The notes below the pieces were generated by a model, which was not told where the DNA came from, made no database searches, and was given only the letters and a program-made list of their open reading frames with translations. The translations under genes were made by a program, and so were the position numbers. Below, in pieces: positions 1 through 8,524 of a stretch of 51,746 bases of DNA (its first letter is position 1; each line of letters begins with the position of its first letter). The DNA is from Flavobacteriaceae bacterium (GTDB lineage Bacteria > Bacteroidota > Bacteroidia > Flavobacteriales > Flavobacteriaceae). The DNA lies in the NCBI GenBank assembly GCA_947478365.1, contig CANJWG010000005.1, positions 1-51,746 of the forward strand, read 5' to 3'.

Positions 1-182
1 GTATTGTCGAGTTACCATTAAAAGATTTTTTGGATGATAAAATTATCGTTACCAATACCATGAAGACATCCTACGCGGGAAACATTGAAGTTCCTGGTTT
101 TCAAGTAAATGAACACTTCGTTTGGGGTGCAACAGCCATGATGTTAAGCGAATTGAAAGAAACATTAAAATTAGTTTTATAA
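1..182 (+). CDS. Nudix hydrolase, CoA pyrophosphatase-like (3' fragment)
   Basis: This is the last 59 codons of a gene that begins before the window; the first complete codon is at base 3 and the stop is TAA at 180-182. The visible tail contains a PLKDFLDD segment and ends in an FVWGATAMMLSEL motif, which resembles the C-terminus of bacterial CoA pyrophosphatases of the Nudix family (NudL-like), enzymes that split CoA or its derivatives to 3',5'-ADP and phosphopantetheine. The Nudix box itself is upstream and cannot be seen, so the family call rests on the tail alone. A same-strand acyltransferase gene follows after 78 bp. Confidence 0.6.
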   Translation, partial: IVELPLKDFLDDKIIVTNTMKTSYAGNIEVPGFQVNEHFVWGATAMMLSELKETLKLVL

Positions 183-260
183 AGTTTTAGTTTTGTAGAT
201 TTGCAACCCGATTCCGATTCCGAAGATTTTGGGTGGAAATGGATTAATTAAAAATAAATT

Positions 261-1088
261 ATGGGGTTATTTAAAAGAAATCCTTTTGGTCATATACTTT
301 TTATCAAAAAATGGTTAATTAGAATTTTTGGTGTTATCACTCACAGAAGATACAGGGGTTTTAACGAATTACAAATCGACGGTTCCGAAATCATCGCTTC
401 TTTACCAGCTAAAAACGTACTGTTTATTTCAAATCATCAGACTTATTTTGCCGATGTTGTAGCAATGTTTCATGTTTTTAATGCTAGTCTTTCAGGAAGG
501 CAAGATACTATTAAAAACGTAGGATATTTGTGGCAACCAAAGATGAATATATATTATGTTGCTGCAAGTGAGACCATGAAATCAGGTTTATTACCTCGTA
601 TTCTGTCATATGTCGGTTCCATTTCGGTAGAAAGGACTTGGCGAGCCGGAGGAAAAGACGTAACCGAAAAACGGGAAGTAAATCCTAACGATACTGAGAA
701 TATCAGAATTGCACTCGAAGATGGTTGGGTAATTACGTTTCCGCAAGGAACAACAAAGTCTTTTAAACCGGTTAGAAAAGGAACAGCACATATTATTAAG
801 CAATACAAGCCTATAGTGGTACCAATAGTAATTGACGGTTTCCGTCGTTCATTTGACAAAAAAGGGTTGCGTTTAAAAAAGAAAAATATATTGCAATCGT
901 TTATCATTAAAGAACCTTTGGTTATTGATTATGATAACGAAACGATTGAGCAGATTGTTGAAAAAATAGAATATGCCATAGAGCAGCATCCATCATTTTT
1001 AAAAGTGATTCCAGCCGAGGAAATCGAAGAACAAGAGCGCCTAAACAAACTTAGAGAATGGAATGTTGATAATAAAGAGATTCCGTAA
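261..1088 (+). CDS. PlsC-like lysophospholipid acyltransferase
   Basis: A 275-residue protein of the 1-acylglycerol-3-phosphate O-acyltransferase superfamily, which transfers an acyl chain to a lysophospholipid or related acceptor at the inner membrane. The sequence shows the block I motif NHQTYFAD at residues 58-65 and a block III-like FPQGTT at 160-165, with a basic and hydrophobic N-terminal segment (residues 10-27) that may dock on the membrane. The histidine and aspartate of block I are separated by five residues, whereas the classical catalytic motif is HX4D. The length is normal for the family. It follows the Nudix gene on the same strand and converges with a gene for a membrane protein 19 bp away. 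The acceptor lipid cannot be deduced; phosphatidic acid synthesis or lipid remodelling are both possible. Confidence 0.75.
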   Translation: MGLFKRNPFGHILFIKKWLIRIFGVITHRRYRGFNELQIDGSEIIASLPAKNVLFISNHQTYFADVVAMFHVFNASLSGRQDTIKNVGYLWQPKMNIYYVAASETMKSGLLPRILSYVGSISVERTWRAGGKDVTEKREVNPNDTENIRIALEDGWVITFPQGTTKSFKPVRKGTAHIIKQYKPIVVPIVIDGFRRSFDKKGLRLKKKNILQSFIIKEPLVIDYDNETIEQIVEKIEYAIEQHPSFLKVIPAEEIEEQERLNKLREWNVDNKEIP

Positions 1089-1107
1089 TTAACTCGAATT
1101 TTCTTTT

Positions 1108-1746
1108 TTACAAATCTATTTTCTTTAATTCTTTATAATTGGAATTGAGTTTTCGGAGTAAAATGCCATACAATAATCGGTAGAATAACCAAACCAATCC
1201 AATAAATAAGATAATACTCAAAAGCATTATACCAACCGTAACAATCAAAGTGTTATAATTGTTTTCATTTGCGATTTGGTTTTTTACTATTTCCATTCTT
1301 GGATTAAATTCAAATTCCATTATAAAGGCGGCAATCATACTCAGGAGTGACATTAACAAATTATACCAAACGTAATACTTAACTGTTTTACGTGTTTTTA
1401 AAATGTCGTGCATTAACTGATTGGTTGAAGCTGTAGTCGAAATCTTGATATAGTTTTTATAAAAATTGTAGATGAACCATAAAATCACTACATAGTTTAC
1501 AACGTTTAGAACTTGGAAATACATACTAAGATTTTCCGCGTTAAGGTTTTTCAAGTATTCATCAACTTTGAAAAAAATGCTAATGACTGCCCAAAACAAT
1601 ACTTCAATGATACTGATAATCAAAATCCATTTCACAATAGACGATGATTTTTTGTGCAGCATTTTATAAATTTCACTTTCGGAAACTTGCTCGTAAGAAT
1701 GGCTATCTTTTTGCCACGCTTTTTTTAATAAATCCAACTCTTCCAT
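1108..1746 (-). CDS. Membrane protein paired with an ECF sigma factor
   Basis: A 212-residue protein with a charged N-terminal cytoplasmic part (about residues 1-37) and four hydrophobic segments at roughly 38-58, 78-96, 125-144 and 168-192. It starts with ATG five bases after the stop of the ECF sigma factor gene at 1752-2246, so the two are probably co-transcribed and translationally linked. A membrane protein in this position is usually the cognate anti-sigma factor or a regulator of the sigma factor, but I see no zinc-binding anti-sigma motif (HXXXCXXC), so that role is inferred from context only. I do not recognise a named family. Homologues in Flavobacterium often carry arbitrary product names. 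Confidence 0.65.
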   Translation of the reverse strand: MEELDLLKKAWQKDSHSYEQVSESEIYKMLHKKSSSIVKWILIISIIEVLFWAVISIFFKVDEYLKNLNAENLSMYFQVLNVVNYVVILWFIYNFYKNYIKISTTASTNQLMHDILKTRKTVKYYVWYNLLMSLLSMIAAFIMEFEFNPRMEIVKNQIANENNYNTLIVTVGIMLLSIILFIGLVWLFYRLLYGILLRKLNSNYKELKKIDL

Positions 1747-1751
1747 AATCC

Positions 1752-2246
1752 TTAGGGATTTAATATTTTTTTTAATTTACCTTTAATTCTGTTCATTTTT
1801 ACTCGAGCATTTACTTCACTTATACCCAGAGTCTCTGATATTTCAGTATAATCTTTGTCTTCTAAATATAGAAAAACGAGTGCTTTTTCGATATCATTTA
1901 ACTGTTGCACCGCTTTATACATCAACTTGATTTGTTCTTCTTCTTCAAAGTTGTATTCTTCTTGTGATATGAAATGTTTTTGTCCTTCGAATGATGTGGT
2001 TGCCACTGTGCGTGTACTTTTTCGATAAAGCGTAATGGCAGTGTTCAGCGCCACACGATAAGCCCAAGTTGAGAATTTAGAGTCTCCTCTAAATTTTGGG
2101 AATGCTTTCCAAAGCTGAATGGTAATTTCCTGAAACAAATCTTTATGTGCATCTTCATCATTGGTATACAACCGACATATCTTGTGGATAATGTTCTGAT
2201 TGTCCTTTAATTGCTTTACAAATAATTGTTCCAGATTGTCACTCAT
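1752..2246 (-). CDS. RNA polymerase sigma factor, ECF type
   Basis: A 164-residue sigma-70 family protein with region 2 (LFQEITIQLWKAFPKF, then the FSTWAYRVALNTA promoter-melting and -10 recognition stretch) in the N-terminal half and region 4 (a helix-turn-helix around YTEISETLGISEVNARVKM) at the C-terminus, the two-domain layout of ECF sigma factors. The open frame extends to a TTG at 2288, but that TTG overlaps a TAnnTTTG promoter box, so the ATG at 2246 is the better start. A membrane protein gene follows five bases downstream and may be its anti-sigma partner. It is divergent from cvfB. Its regulon cannot be read from the sequence. Confidence 0.88.
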   Translation of the reverse strand: MSDNLEQLFVKQLKDNQNIIHKICRLYTNDEDAHKDLFQEITIQLWKAFPKFRGDSKFSTWAYRVALNTAITLYRKSTRTVATTSFEGQKHFISQEEYNFEEEEQIKLMYKAVQQLNDIEKALVFLYLEDKDYTEISETLGISEVNARVKMNRIKGKLKKILNP

Positions 2247-2285
2247 AGTCTCGTTAGTAATAAAAGCATCTGTTTTGTTACATTT

Positions 2286-2293
2286 CAAAGATA
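2286..2293 (-). promoter_or_regulatory. Promoter -7 box upstream of ECF sigma gene
   Basis: On the minus strand this reads TATCTTTG, a perfect match to the Bacteroidota -7 consensus TAnnTTTG. It lies 40 bp upstream of the ATG at 2246. No clear -33 TTG was found at the expected distance. Confidence 0.5.
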
Positions 2294-2373
2294 TTAATTA
2301 GACACTAATAAAGGAATGTTTTTTATCGGTTACATACTGAATTATTCGTTTATTCGTGGCAAAAAATAAAAGT

Positions 2374-2381
2374 TATCTTTG
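2374..2381 (+). promoter_or_regulatory. Promoter -7 box upstream of cvfB
   Basis: TATCTTTG followed by CAGCC matches the Bacteroidota -7 consensus TAnnTTTG and lies 25 bp before the cvfB ATG. With the box at 2286-2293 it makes a divergent promoter region. No convincing -33 TTG is present. Confidence 0.55.
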
Positions 2382-2406
2382 CAGCCTAAATTACTAGCAT
2401 AAAAAA

Positions 2407-3237
2407 ATGGAACTAGGGCATTACAATACACTCAAAATAGTACGTGAAACCAAAGTTGGACTATTTTTAACCGATGGAAAAGACGATGTTTTACTCCCGC
2501 TGAAATATGTTCCAAAGGAATATAATATAGGTGATGAGCTAATTGTTTTTGTTTATCTTGATCATGAAGAAAGACCGGTGGCAACAACATTGGAGCCCTA
2601 TATTCTGATGGATGAATTTGGATTGCTTCGTGTTAATTATGTTAATAATATCGGTGCTTTTTTAGATTGGGGTTTAGAGAAAGACATATTCGTTCCGTTT
2701 AAAGAACAAGCGAGGCCTATGGAAAAGGGAAAACGCTATTTGGTCTTTGCTTACATTGATGAAAAAACCAATAGAATTGTAGCTTCCAGTAAAACCAATC
2801 AATTTTTGAACAATGAAAATTTGACTGTTGCTGTTGGAGATGAAGTAGATTTAATCATTTCGCACATTACCGAAGTCGGAATTAATGTCATCATCAACGA
2901 CATACATAAAGGATTATTATACAAAGACCAGGTTTATGATGATATCCGAACCGGAGATAGGATGACAGGTTATATAAAAGCCATTCGACCTGATAATAAA
3001 ATTGATGTTTCGTTGCAAAAATTGGGATATCAAAATATTGAACCTAATGCCGAAAAAATCCTTGACGAGCTTAGAGCCAGCAGAGGTTTTCTACGATTGA
3101 ATGACAACAGTAATCCGGAAGACATTAAAACGGTGTTGAAGATGAGTAAAAAAACTTTCAAAAAAGCCATTGGTTCACTCTACAAAGACAAACTTATCGA
3201 AATTAAAGACGACGGAATTTATTTAGTTACAGCTTAA
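2407..3237 (+). CDS. cvfB: CvfB-type S1 RNA-binding domain protein
   Basis: A 276-residue protein of the CvfB/YitL family, in which S1-like OB-fold domains bind RNA and a C-terminal winged helix follows; in Staphylococcus CvfB affects virulence gene expression, but the role in Bacteroidota is not established. The sequence shows the family pattern: an N-terminal OB fold (1-65), a second one with GLLRVNYVNNIGAFLDWGL (about 72-90), a third S1-like domain (about 145-210) and a C-terminal segment MSKKTFKKAIGSLYKDKLI matching the winged helix. It has its own promoter box 25 bp upstream. Its stop codon directly abuts the stop codon of the convergent serine hydrolase, leaving no space between the genes. 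Confidence 0.85.
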   Translation: MELGHYNTLKIVRETKVGLFLTDGKDDVLLPLKYVPKEYNIGDELIVFVYLDHEERPVATTLEPYILMDEFGLLRVNYVNNIGAFLDWGLEKDIFVPFKEQARPMEKGKRYLVFAYIDEKTNRIVASSKTNQFLNNENLTVAVGDEVDLIISHITEVGINVIINDIHKGLLYKDQVYDDIRTGDRMTGYIKAIRPDNKIDVSLQKLGYQNIEPNAEKILDELRASRGFLRLNDNSNPEDIKTVLKMSKKTFKKAIGSLYKDKLIEIKDDGIYLVTA

Positions 3238-4464
3238 TCATTCTTCGCATTCTGTTTCAGGCGGAAGCGGCTTTTCTATTTCTGTTTTCTTTTCGTAAAA
3301 AAGACTGCTTACCATACTCAAAGTAGCATAAGGTCTGTTAGAATATTTATTTCCCAAACAAATAACAGTTACGGTATCTTTTTTTACCGGAACAAAAGAC
3401 GTGTTGTTTCCATGCCACCAACCGTTATGGTATATCATTTTTTCATTATTTGGAGGTAAAAAACGCATTCGCATTCCCAAGCCATAATCTTTAATTGGTT
3501 TTTCAACATGTCCGGCACTGTAACCAAAATAAGCTTCCTGCAAAAGTTCCTGCTTAATAAATTCAGGCGAATAGGTTCCCATATCAAACTTTACTAAATC
3601 TCTTGGTGTCGAATAAATATTTTTATCACCATACAAATCATCAAACTGATCCCATGGAAATATAGTATTTCCTCTATAGGATTTTGAAGCCGTTTCTCTA
3701 TCCGTATCATAGTTAAAAACAAAGGTGTTGTTCATTCCCAACGGTTTAAAAATCAATTCCTGCATGGCTTGTCGATAGTTTAAACCGGTAGCTTTTTCAA
3801 TAATTAATGCTAAGATTACGTAATTGGTATTGCAATAATCAAAATGGGTATCATTCGGAGTTTTTAATCGGAATTTATTTTGCGCTAGTAAATTATAAAT
3901 ATCTTGATTAGTCAGTACTTTTTTTCGATTCCAATTCTTTTTCATCAATCCGGGAAAGTTAGCATAATGAGGTAATCCACTTCTGTGATTGAGTAGTGTT
4001 CTAATAGTTGTTTCTTTATAAGGGAATTTCGGAAGCCAATCGGTTACTTTTTGGTCAAGCATTATATTATCTTGCTGAACCAATCTTAATATTGCTGTAG
4101 AAGTCAAGACTTTACTAACAGAAGCTAGGTGTATCGGAGTTGTTCTGTCAATTTTTTGTCCCGTTTTTGCATTCGCATATCCCTTATAATCTTCATAAAG
4201 TACAAGGCCATTTTTGACTACAATGAAACCTCCACTATAAAAAGGGGAGTTAATATTTTTATTGTAAAAGGAATCAATAAAATGTCTTTTTTCTGCTATA
4301 TAGGCTTCCGAAACAGTTCCCATTTTTATCTGAAATGGAGAAGTTACATGAAGACTATCATCTTTTGGATTTCCTTCATTTGAATCCACAAAATCACGAC
4401 CAGTTTTTGGACTAGAAAAGTAGAATAGCGTTGATAAAATAAAAGTAATTAAGGTAATCTTCAT
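3238..4464 (-). CDS. Serine hydrolase, beta-lactamase/PBP4-like family
   Basis: A 408-residue beta-lactamase-fold serine hydrolase (Pfam Beta-lactamase, class C-like). Counted from the upstream in-frame TTG at 4473, it has the catalytic SXXK at residues 118-121 (LASVSK), the YXN triad member as YCN (213-215) and a C-terminal HNGWWHG stretch replacing KTG. A hydrophobic N-terminus indicates export. I place the start at the ATG at 4464, because the only longer start is a TTG nine bases upstream. Family members are peptidases, esterases or amidases acting on peptidoglycan or small substrates; the substrate is unknown here. It converges with cvfB with no intergenic bases, and is preceded by tonB and its terminator. 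Confidence 0.85.
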   Translation of the reverse strand: MKITLITFILSTLFYFSSPKTGRDFVDSNEGNPKDDSLHVTSPFQIKMGTVSEAYIAEKRHFIDSFYNKNINSPFYSGGFIVVKNGLVLYEDYKGYANAKTGQKIDRTTPIHLASVSKVLTSTAILRLVQQDNIMLDQKVTDWLPKFPYKETTIRTLLNHRSGLPHYANFPGLMKKNWNRKKVLTNQDIYNLLAQNKFRLKTPNDTHFDYCNTNYVILALIIEKATGLNYRQAMQELIFKPLGMNNTFVFNYDTDRETASKSYRGNTIFPWDQFDDLYGDKNIYSTPRDLVKFDMGTYSPEFIKQELLQEAYFGYSAGHVEKPIKDYGLGMRMRFLPPNNEKMIYHNGWWHGNNTSFVPVKKDTVTVICLGNKYSNRPYATLSMVSSLFYEKKTEIEKPLPPETECEE

Positions 4465-4534
4465 AGCGTACAATTATACCAATATTTAACCAAAATAAAA
4501 CCCAAATCTTTCTAAAAGTTATTAGCTATTTATT

Positions 4535-4577
4535 AAAAAAAAATAAACCTGACAAGTTTTTTAATCCAGGTCAGGTT
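4535..4577 (-). terminator. Intrinsic terminator after tonB
   Basis: Arms AACCTGAC (4546-4553) and GTCAGGTT (4570-4577) form an 8-bp perfect stem with a 16-base loop. On the minus strand the hairpin is followed by TA and a long T run (4535-4543). It lies 34 bp beyond the stop of the TonB gene. Confidence 0.7.
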
Positions 4578-4611
4578 CAAGGGCAAAAAGCAATAAATAC
4601 TAACGTAACTT

Positions 4612-5421
4612 TTAAAGGGTAACTTTTATCGGAAGTGTATAAAGTGTTCTCATTTTTTCTCCGTCTTTATAGCCTGGCGCCCATTTTACTTTAAGTGATC
4701 TCAACACTCGAATAGCTTCTCTTTCCAGATTTTTATCGGAACTTCTTAATACTTTAATATTACTCATTCCGCCATCTTTTTCAATAACAAAAGACATTAT
4801 AACACTGATGATACTTAAATGTTCATCAACCTCAGGTTTTTCAATATTGTTGCCTACATACTCGTAGAATTTTTTTATTCCACCGGGATATTCCGGAAGT
4901 CGGTCTAATGTGCCACTTAGCACAGGTTCACTTCCTACGGTTGTAGGAGCGGTAGTAGTTAGAGTAGGGCTTTCTCCGTCTGTTGAATTAGAAACTGTCG
5001 AACCGGTTTCGGTTCCATTGCCAGAAGTATTTGAAGTCATTGGTATTGTTGCGGTTACCGGAACCTCTATTTCTTCAGGAGTTGTAGACGCTACATATTT
5101 TTTAAATTTATTTGGCGAAGTAGCTGTAGCTTGAATATTTGGAGCTATAGTTTTCGTTGGCTCAACTCTAGGTCTTAGTTTTACAAGTATAATTGTTGGT
5201 GAAGCCGGACAGTTAATTGTTGTAGGTTCAGGCTTACTCCCGAAAGAAGAAAATAAGAACCAACCACCAAGTAGAACTAAAATTAGTGTTAAACCACCAA
5301 GAAATGCAAATAATGTGGTTCGGGAATTTTCCTGACGTAACTGATACGCTCCATAAGCTTTGTTCTTGTCTTCAAAAACCAGATCTATCCAGTTTTTTTC
5401 ATAAATACTAACGTTTGACAT
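4612..5421 (-). CDS. TonB family energy transducer
   Basis: A 269-residue TonB-like protein that would couple the inner-membrane proton-motive force to outer-membrane TonB-dependent receptors. It has a short cytoplasmic N-terminus, including the KNKAYGAYQLRQ motif common to Bacteroidota TonB proteins, one membrane segment (about 38-60), a long Thr/Pro/Ser-rich periplasmic linker (about 66-165), and a C-terminal TonB domain (about 185-269) with YPGGIKKFYEYV and a conserved VLRSSDKNLEREAIRVL helix. No exbB or exbD is adjacent. The upstream gene, 171 bp away, encodes an ECF sigma factor on the same strand, so the two may be linked in regulation. A terminator follows. Confidence 0.85.
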   Translation of the reverse strand: MSNVSIYEKNWIDLVFEDKNKAYGAYQLRQENSRTTLFAFLGGLTLILVLLGGWFLFSSFGSKPEPTTINCPASPTIILVKLRPRVEPTKTIAPNIQATATSPNKFKKYVASTTPEEIEVPVTATIPMTSNTSGNGTETGSTVSNSTDGESPTLTTTAPTTVGSEPVLSGTLDRLPEYPGGIKKFYEYVGNNIEKPEVDEHLSIISVIMSFVIEKDGGMSNIKVLRSSDKNLEREAIRVLRSLKVKWAPGYKDGEKMRTLYTLPIKVTL

Positions 5422-5592
5422 GATTAAATGATTTAAAAGTTAAGTATCTATGTTACATAAGCGAGTGGTTTTTAACATATAACGAAGGAATTTATAAAAT
5501 AGTATGTGATTTAATCAAAATTTTAAAATATAAAACAGCAAAATCCTTTAAAAACAAGAGTTTTTAGTAGCATATTTCACAAAAAGGGATGA

Positions 5593-6144
5593 TTATTTTT
5601 TACTTTCGATTATTTCTGCCAGTAGTTTTTTGGCGCGAAGCAATTTTATCTTAACGTTGCTCAAAGGTTCATTGAGTTGTTCTGAAATTTCCTGATAACT
5701 CATTTCCTGAAAATAACGCAGTTGAATTACTTCTTGGTAATGAGGTTTTAATTCTTTAATGAATTGCAATAACCGGGATAAGTTTTGTTCTATAATTAAT
5801 GCGTCTTCAACTGATGGAGTAGTATCGGCAACATAATAGGCGAGTTGATCTTCTTCATCTGTGATTTCAACAAAAACATTCGATTTTTTTTTGCGAAGCA
5901 TATCAATATGGACATTTTTGGCAATGGCAATCAACCAAGTGTTAAACTGAAATTCGGGGTTGTAAGTGGCAATTTTGTCAAAAGCTTTAGAGAAAGTTTC
6001 AATGGCAATATCTTCAGTATCGGTTTCGTTTTCCGTGCGTTTAAGCATAAAGCCGTATACTTCATTCCAGTAGTGGTCTAGCAAATACGTAAAGGCAACC
6101 TGGTCGCCTTTTTTAGCTTTTTCTATATATGCGTTTATTTCCAA
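5593..6144 (-). CDS. RNA polymerase sigma factor, ECF type
   Basis: A 183-residue ECF sigma factor. Region 2 is visible in the first 90 residues (TEDIAIETFSKAFDKI, then FNTWLIAIAKNVHIDMLRKK) and the region 4 helix-turn-helix near the C-terminus (YFQEMSYQEISEQLNEPLSNV). The start is a TTG at 6144 that lies inside the last codons of the upstream glycosyltransferase gene, giving a 10-base overlap and probable translational coupling. It is therefore expressed with that glycosyltransferase. The next gene downstream is tonB after 171 bp. No anti-sigma gene is adjacent. Target promoters are unknown. Confidence 0.88.
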   Translation of the reverse strand: MEINAYIEKAKKGDQVAFTYLLDHYWNEVYGFMLKRTENETDTEDIAIETFSKAFDKIATYNPEFQFNTWLIAIAKNVHIDMLRKKKSNVFVEITDEEDQLAYYVADTTPSVEDALIIEQNLSRLLQFIKELKPHYQEVIQLRYFQEMSYQEISEQLNEPLSNVKIKLLRAKKLLAEIIESKK

Positions 6145-7241
6145 TGTACTGGTTTTGAGAAAGCATTGGTAACAAAAATGTTGAATTGTGTAAAAATTAA
6201 AACTATTTCAATTATTGGAAACCAATACATTACGTCTTTTTCTTTAAGTTTCCCTGCTGCAAATCCCATAGTAACCCAAGCAAAAATATAACGAAAACCA
6301 ATCATGCTTACTACAGCAATCCATTGAAATTGAAATGCTAATAAAATAATTGATAATAAAAGAAATAGCAATTGCGAAACATAAAAAAGACCTAGCTGAT
6401 TTCTGTCAAATAGTTTATAATGTTTGGCTGTAGTTACATGACGACGTTTTTGGGCAAACCAATCTTTAAAAGAAGTTTTTGGTTTGGAATAAGTGAAACT
6501 ATCGGGCAAAAAACAAATCGTTGTATTCTTTTTTTCGGCTGCCTGATTAATAAACAAATCATCATCTCCGGAACGTATTTTCATATGATCCATAAACCCA
6601 CGCACTTTGAAAAACTCTTCACGTTTATAGGCCAAATTTCGACCAATGCCCATATAAGGTTTGCCAAGTTTTGCCCAAGAAAAATATTGTATTGCCGTTA
6701 ATAAAGTTTCAAATCGAATTATTTTATTTAGGAATGAACCGCCAATTTTTTCATAGGCACCATAGCCCAAAACAATAGTTTTTTCTACTGTAAACTGAGA
6801 ACTCATATTGGCAATCCAATTTTTTGAAGATGGAACGCAATCAGCATCTGTAAATAAAAGATATTCGTGTTTTGCAGCTTTGATTCCAAGTGTTAAGGCA
6901 TATTTTTTATTACCCCAAAAAGCTTCGTTATTTTCTACTTTTACCAATTTGATATTGGAATGTAGTTTTTCAAATTCTTCAAAAATCTCCAACGTATTAT
7001 CGCTTGATGCATCGTCAATCAATACAATTTCGAATTGCGGATAATTTTGCTCAAGAAGCAACGGAATTAATGTTTTGATATTTTCTTCTTCGTTTTTAGC
7101 ACAAACCAATACAGAAACTGGGATTCTTTTAGGCGTTTCGGTTTGGGGTTTAGCAAATGAAAATTTACCAAAAACTACAATGTAATAAAGGAACTGAATA
7201 ATAACAATGGCAACAAATAAACAGAAAATAGATAATAACAT
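6135..7241 (-). CDS. Membrane glycosyltransferase, family 2 (GT-A)
   Basis: A 368-residue GT2-type glycosyltransferase with one N-terminal membrane helix (about 1-22), a cytoplasmic catalytic GT-A domain, and three C-terminal membrane helices (about 280-360). Catalytic features are ILID-type DDASSDN near residue 80, the acceptor-side DADC (FTDADCVPSS), the GDDD motif at about residue 228, and a QKRRH cluster resembling the QXXRW motif of processive enzymes. Such proteins transfer sugars to lipids or growing glycans at the inner membrane. The last ten bases overlap the start of an ECF sigma gene. A TAnnTTTG box lies 30 bp upstream at 7271-7278. The acceptor is unknown. Confidence 0.85.
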   Translation of the reverse strand: MLLSIFCLFVAIVIIQFLYYIVVFGKFSFAKPQTETPKRIPVSVLVCAKNEEENIKTLIPLLLEQNYPQFEIVLIDDASSDNTLEIFEEFEKLHSNIKLVKVENNEAFWGNKKYALTLGIKAAKHEYLLFTDADCVPSSKNWIANMSSQFTVEKTIVLGYGAYEKIGGSFLNKIIRFETLLTAIQYFSWAKLGKPYMGIGRNLAYKREEFFKVRGFMDHMKIRSGDDDLFINQAAEKKNTTICFLPDSFTYSKPKTSFKDWFAQKRRHVTTAKHYKLFDRNQLGLFYVSQLLFLLLSIILLAFQFQWIAVVSMIGFRYIFAWVTMGFAAGKLKEKDVMYWFPIIEIVLIFTQFNIFVTNAFSKPVHWK

Positions 7242-7270
7242 AGTGCTTTTTCGACTTTTAAAAAGGATTC

Positions 7271-7278
7271 CAAATGTA
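7271..7278 (-). promoter_or_regulatory. Promoter -7 box upstream of GT2 gene
   Basis: Minus-strand TACATTTG matches TAnnTTTG and lies 30 bp upstream of the glycosyltransferase ATG at 7241. No -33 TTG is evident at 17-23 bp. Confidence 0.4.
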
Positions 7279-7473
7279 CAAAATCAATTATGAAATTTAG
7301 ATTAAGAATGCTGAAATTATTTTCTGTTTTTTCATTTCCTTGGCTACTTCAATAGATATATAATTATTTGAGTTTTCCAGATTTAAAACGACAGTTAGGT
7401 AGTTTTTGTCATCTCTGTTTAGAGATAATTACTATAGTTGTAATTTCAATTTAGAAGGAAAATATTACATGAG

Positions 7474-8487
7474 CTAGATTACATTAACCTCCGCCTCAAT
7501 GACGATTCCAAATTCCTTTAAAACGGTAGCTTGAATATCCTTTGAAACCGCTAAAATTTCCTGTCCGGTTGCATTACCATAATTTACTAAAACCAAAGCC
7601 TGATTTTTATGAATTCCCGCATCACCAAAACGTTTTCCTTTAAAACCAGCTTTTTCAATCAGCCAGCCAGCCGGGACTTTTACTTCGGTTTCTGAAATTA
7701 CATAATGTGGCATTTCGGGATGTAAATTATGTGCTTTTTCGTATTGTTCTTTTGAAATAATTGGATTTTTAAAAAAACTTCCGCTGTTGCCTAATTCTTT
7801 TGGGTCAGGCAATTTGCTTTTACGAATGGCAATTACCGCATTAGAAACATCTTTTAAAGCAGGAGTAACAACGTTTTGTTTCTCTAATTCCTTAGTTATA
7901 TCCCCGTAAGATGTATTAATTTTGTGGTTGCGTTTGGTCAGTTTAAAAACGACAGAAGTAATAATAAACTGGTCTTTGACGTCGTGCTTAAAAATACTTT
8001 CCCTGTATCCAAACTGACATTCTTCTTTAGTGAACGTTTTCATTTGTTGCGAAGCAATATTCATAGCATCACACGAAATAAAAGTGTCTTTAATTTCGGT
8101 GCCATAAGCACCAATATTCTGCACCGGTGTTGTACCAACATTTCCAGGAATGAGCGACATATTTTCTAAACCACCAAAATTTTGACCAATTGTCCAAAGC
8201 ACAAATTCATGCCAATTTTCGCCAGCCATACTTTCTACCCAAACAAAATCTTGATTTTCTTTAATTATCTTTTTTCCTTTCAAATCAATATGAATTACCA
8301 AAGCTTCAATGTCTTGTGTTAATAACATATTGCTTCCACCTCCAAGAATGAATTTGGTTTTAGATTGATTTTCTTTTACTATTGATTTTAACTCTTCTAT
8401 AGTATGAACTGCCACAAATTCTTTGGCTTTTGCTTCTATTCCGAAGGTGTTGTATTTTTTTAGAGAGTAATTTGTTTGAATAACCAT
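7474..8487 (-). CDS. murB: UDP-N-acetylenolpyruvoylglucosamine reductase
   Basis: A 337-residue MurB, the FAD enzyme that reduces UDP-GlcNAc-enolpyruvate to UDP-MurNAc in peptidoglycan synthesis, in the cytoplasm. Visible motifs are the N-terminal SLKKYNTFG, the FAD-binding LGGGSNMLL, the GNVGTTPVQNIGAYGTE core, the catalytic serine in GNSGSFFKNP, and PAGWLIEKAGFKG near the C-terminus. Length and order fit type I MurB. I start at the ATG at 8487, since homologues begin just before the SLKKYNTFG block; the frame extends to an ATG at 8520, and a minus-strand TACTTTTG box at 8508-8515 lies between the two. It is the last gene of a minus-strand run beginning with recF. Confidence 0.93.
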   Translation of the reverse strand: MVIQTNYSLKKYNTFGIEAKAKEFVAVHTIEELKSIVKENQSKTKFILGGGSNMLLTQDIEALVIHIDLKGKKIIKENQDFVWVESMAGENWHEFVLWTIGQNFGGLENMSLIPGNVGTTPVQNIGAYGTEIKDTFISCDAMNIASQQMKTFTKEECQFGYRESIFKHDVKDQFIITSVVFKLTKRNHKINTSYGDITKELEKQNVVTPALKDVSNAVIAIRKSKLPDPKELGNSGSFFKNPIISKEQYEKAHNLHPEMPHYVISETEVKVPAGWLIEKAGFKGKRFGDAGIHKNQALVLVNYGNATGQEILAVSKDIQATVLKEFGIVIEAEVNVI

Positions 8488-8524
8488 AGACAGTGAATAA
8501 CGTTTTACAAAAGTAAACAAAGTG

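Noticed and set aside
5422..5592. Region between the second ECF sigma gene and tonB
   Set aside because: AT-rich with weak complementarity; no gene, clear promoter box or terminator could be supported.
8488..8520. Longer MurB start at 8520
   Set aside because: A promoter-like TACTTTTG lies between 8508 and 8515 and the extra 11 residues do not fit the family start.
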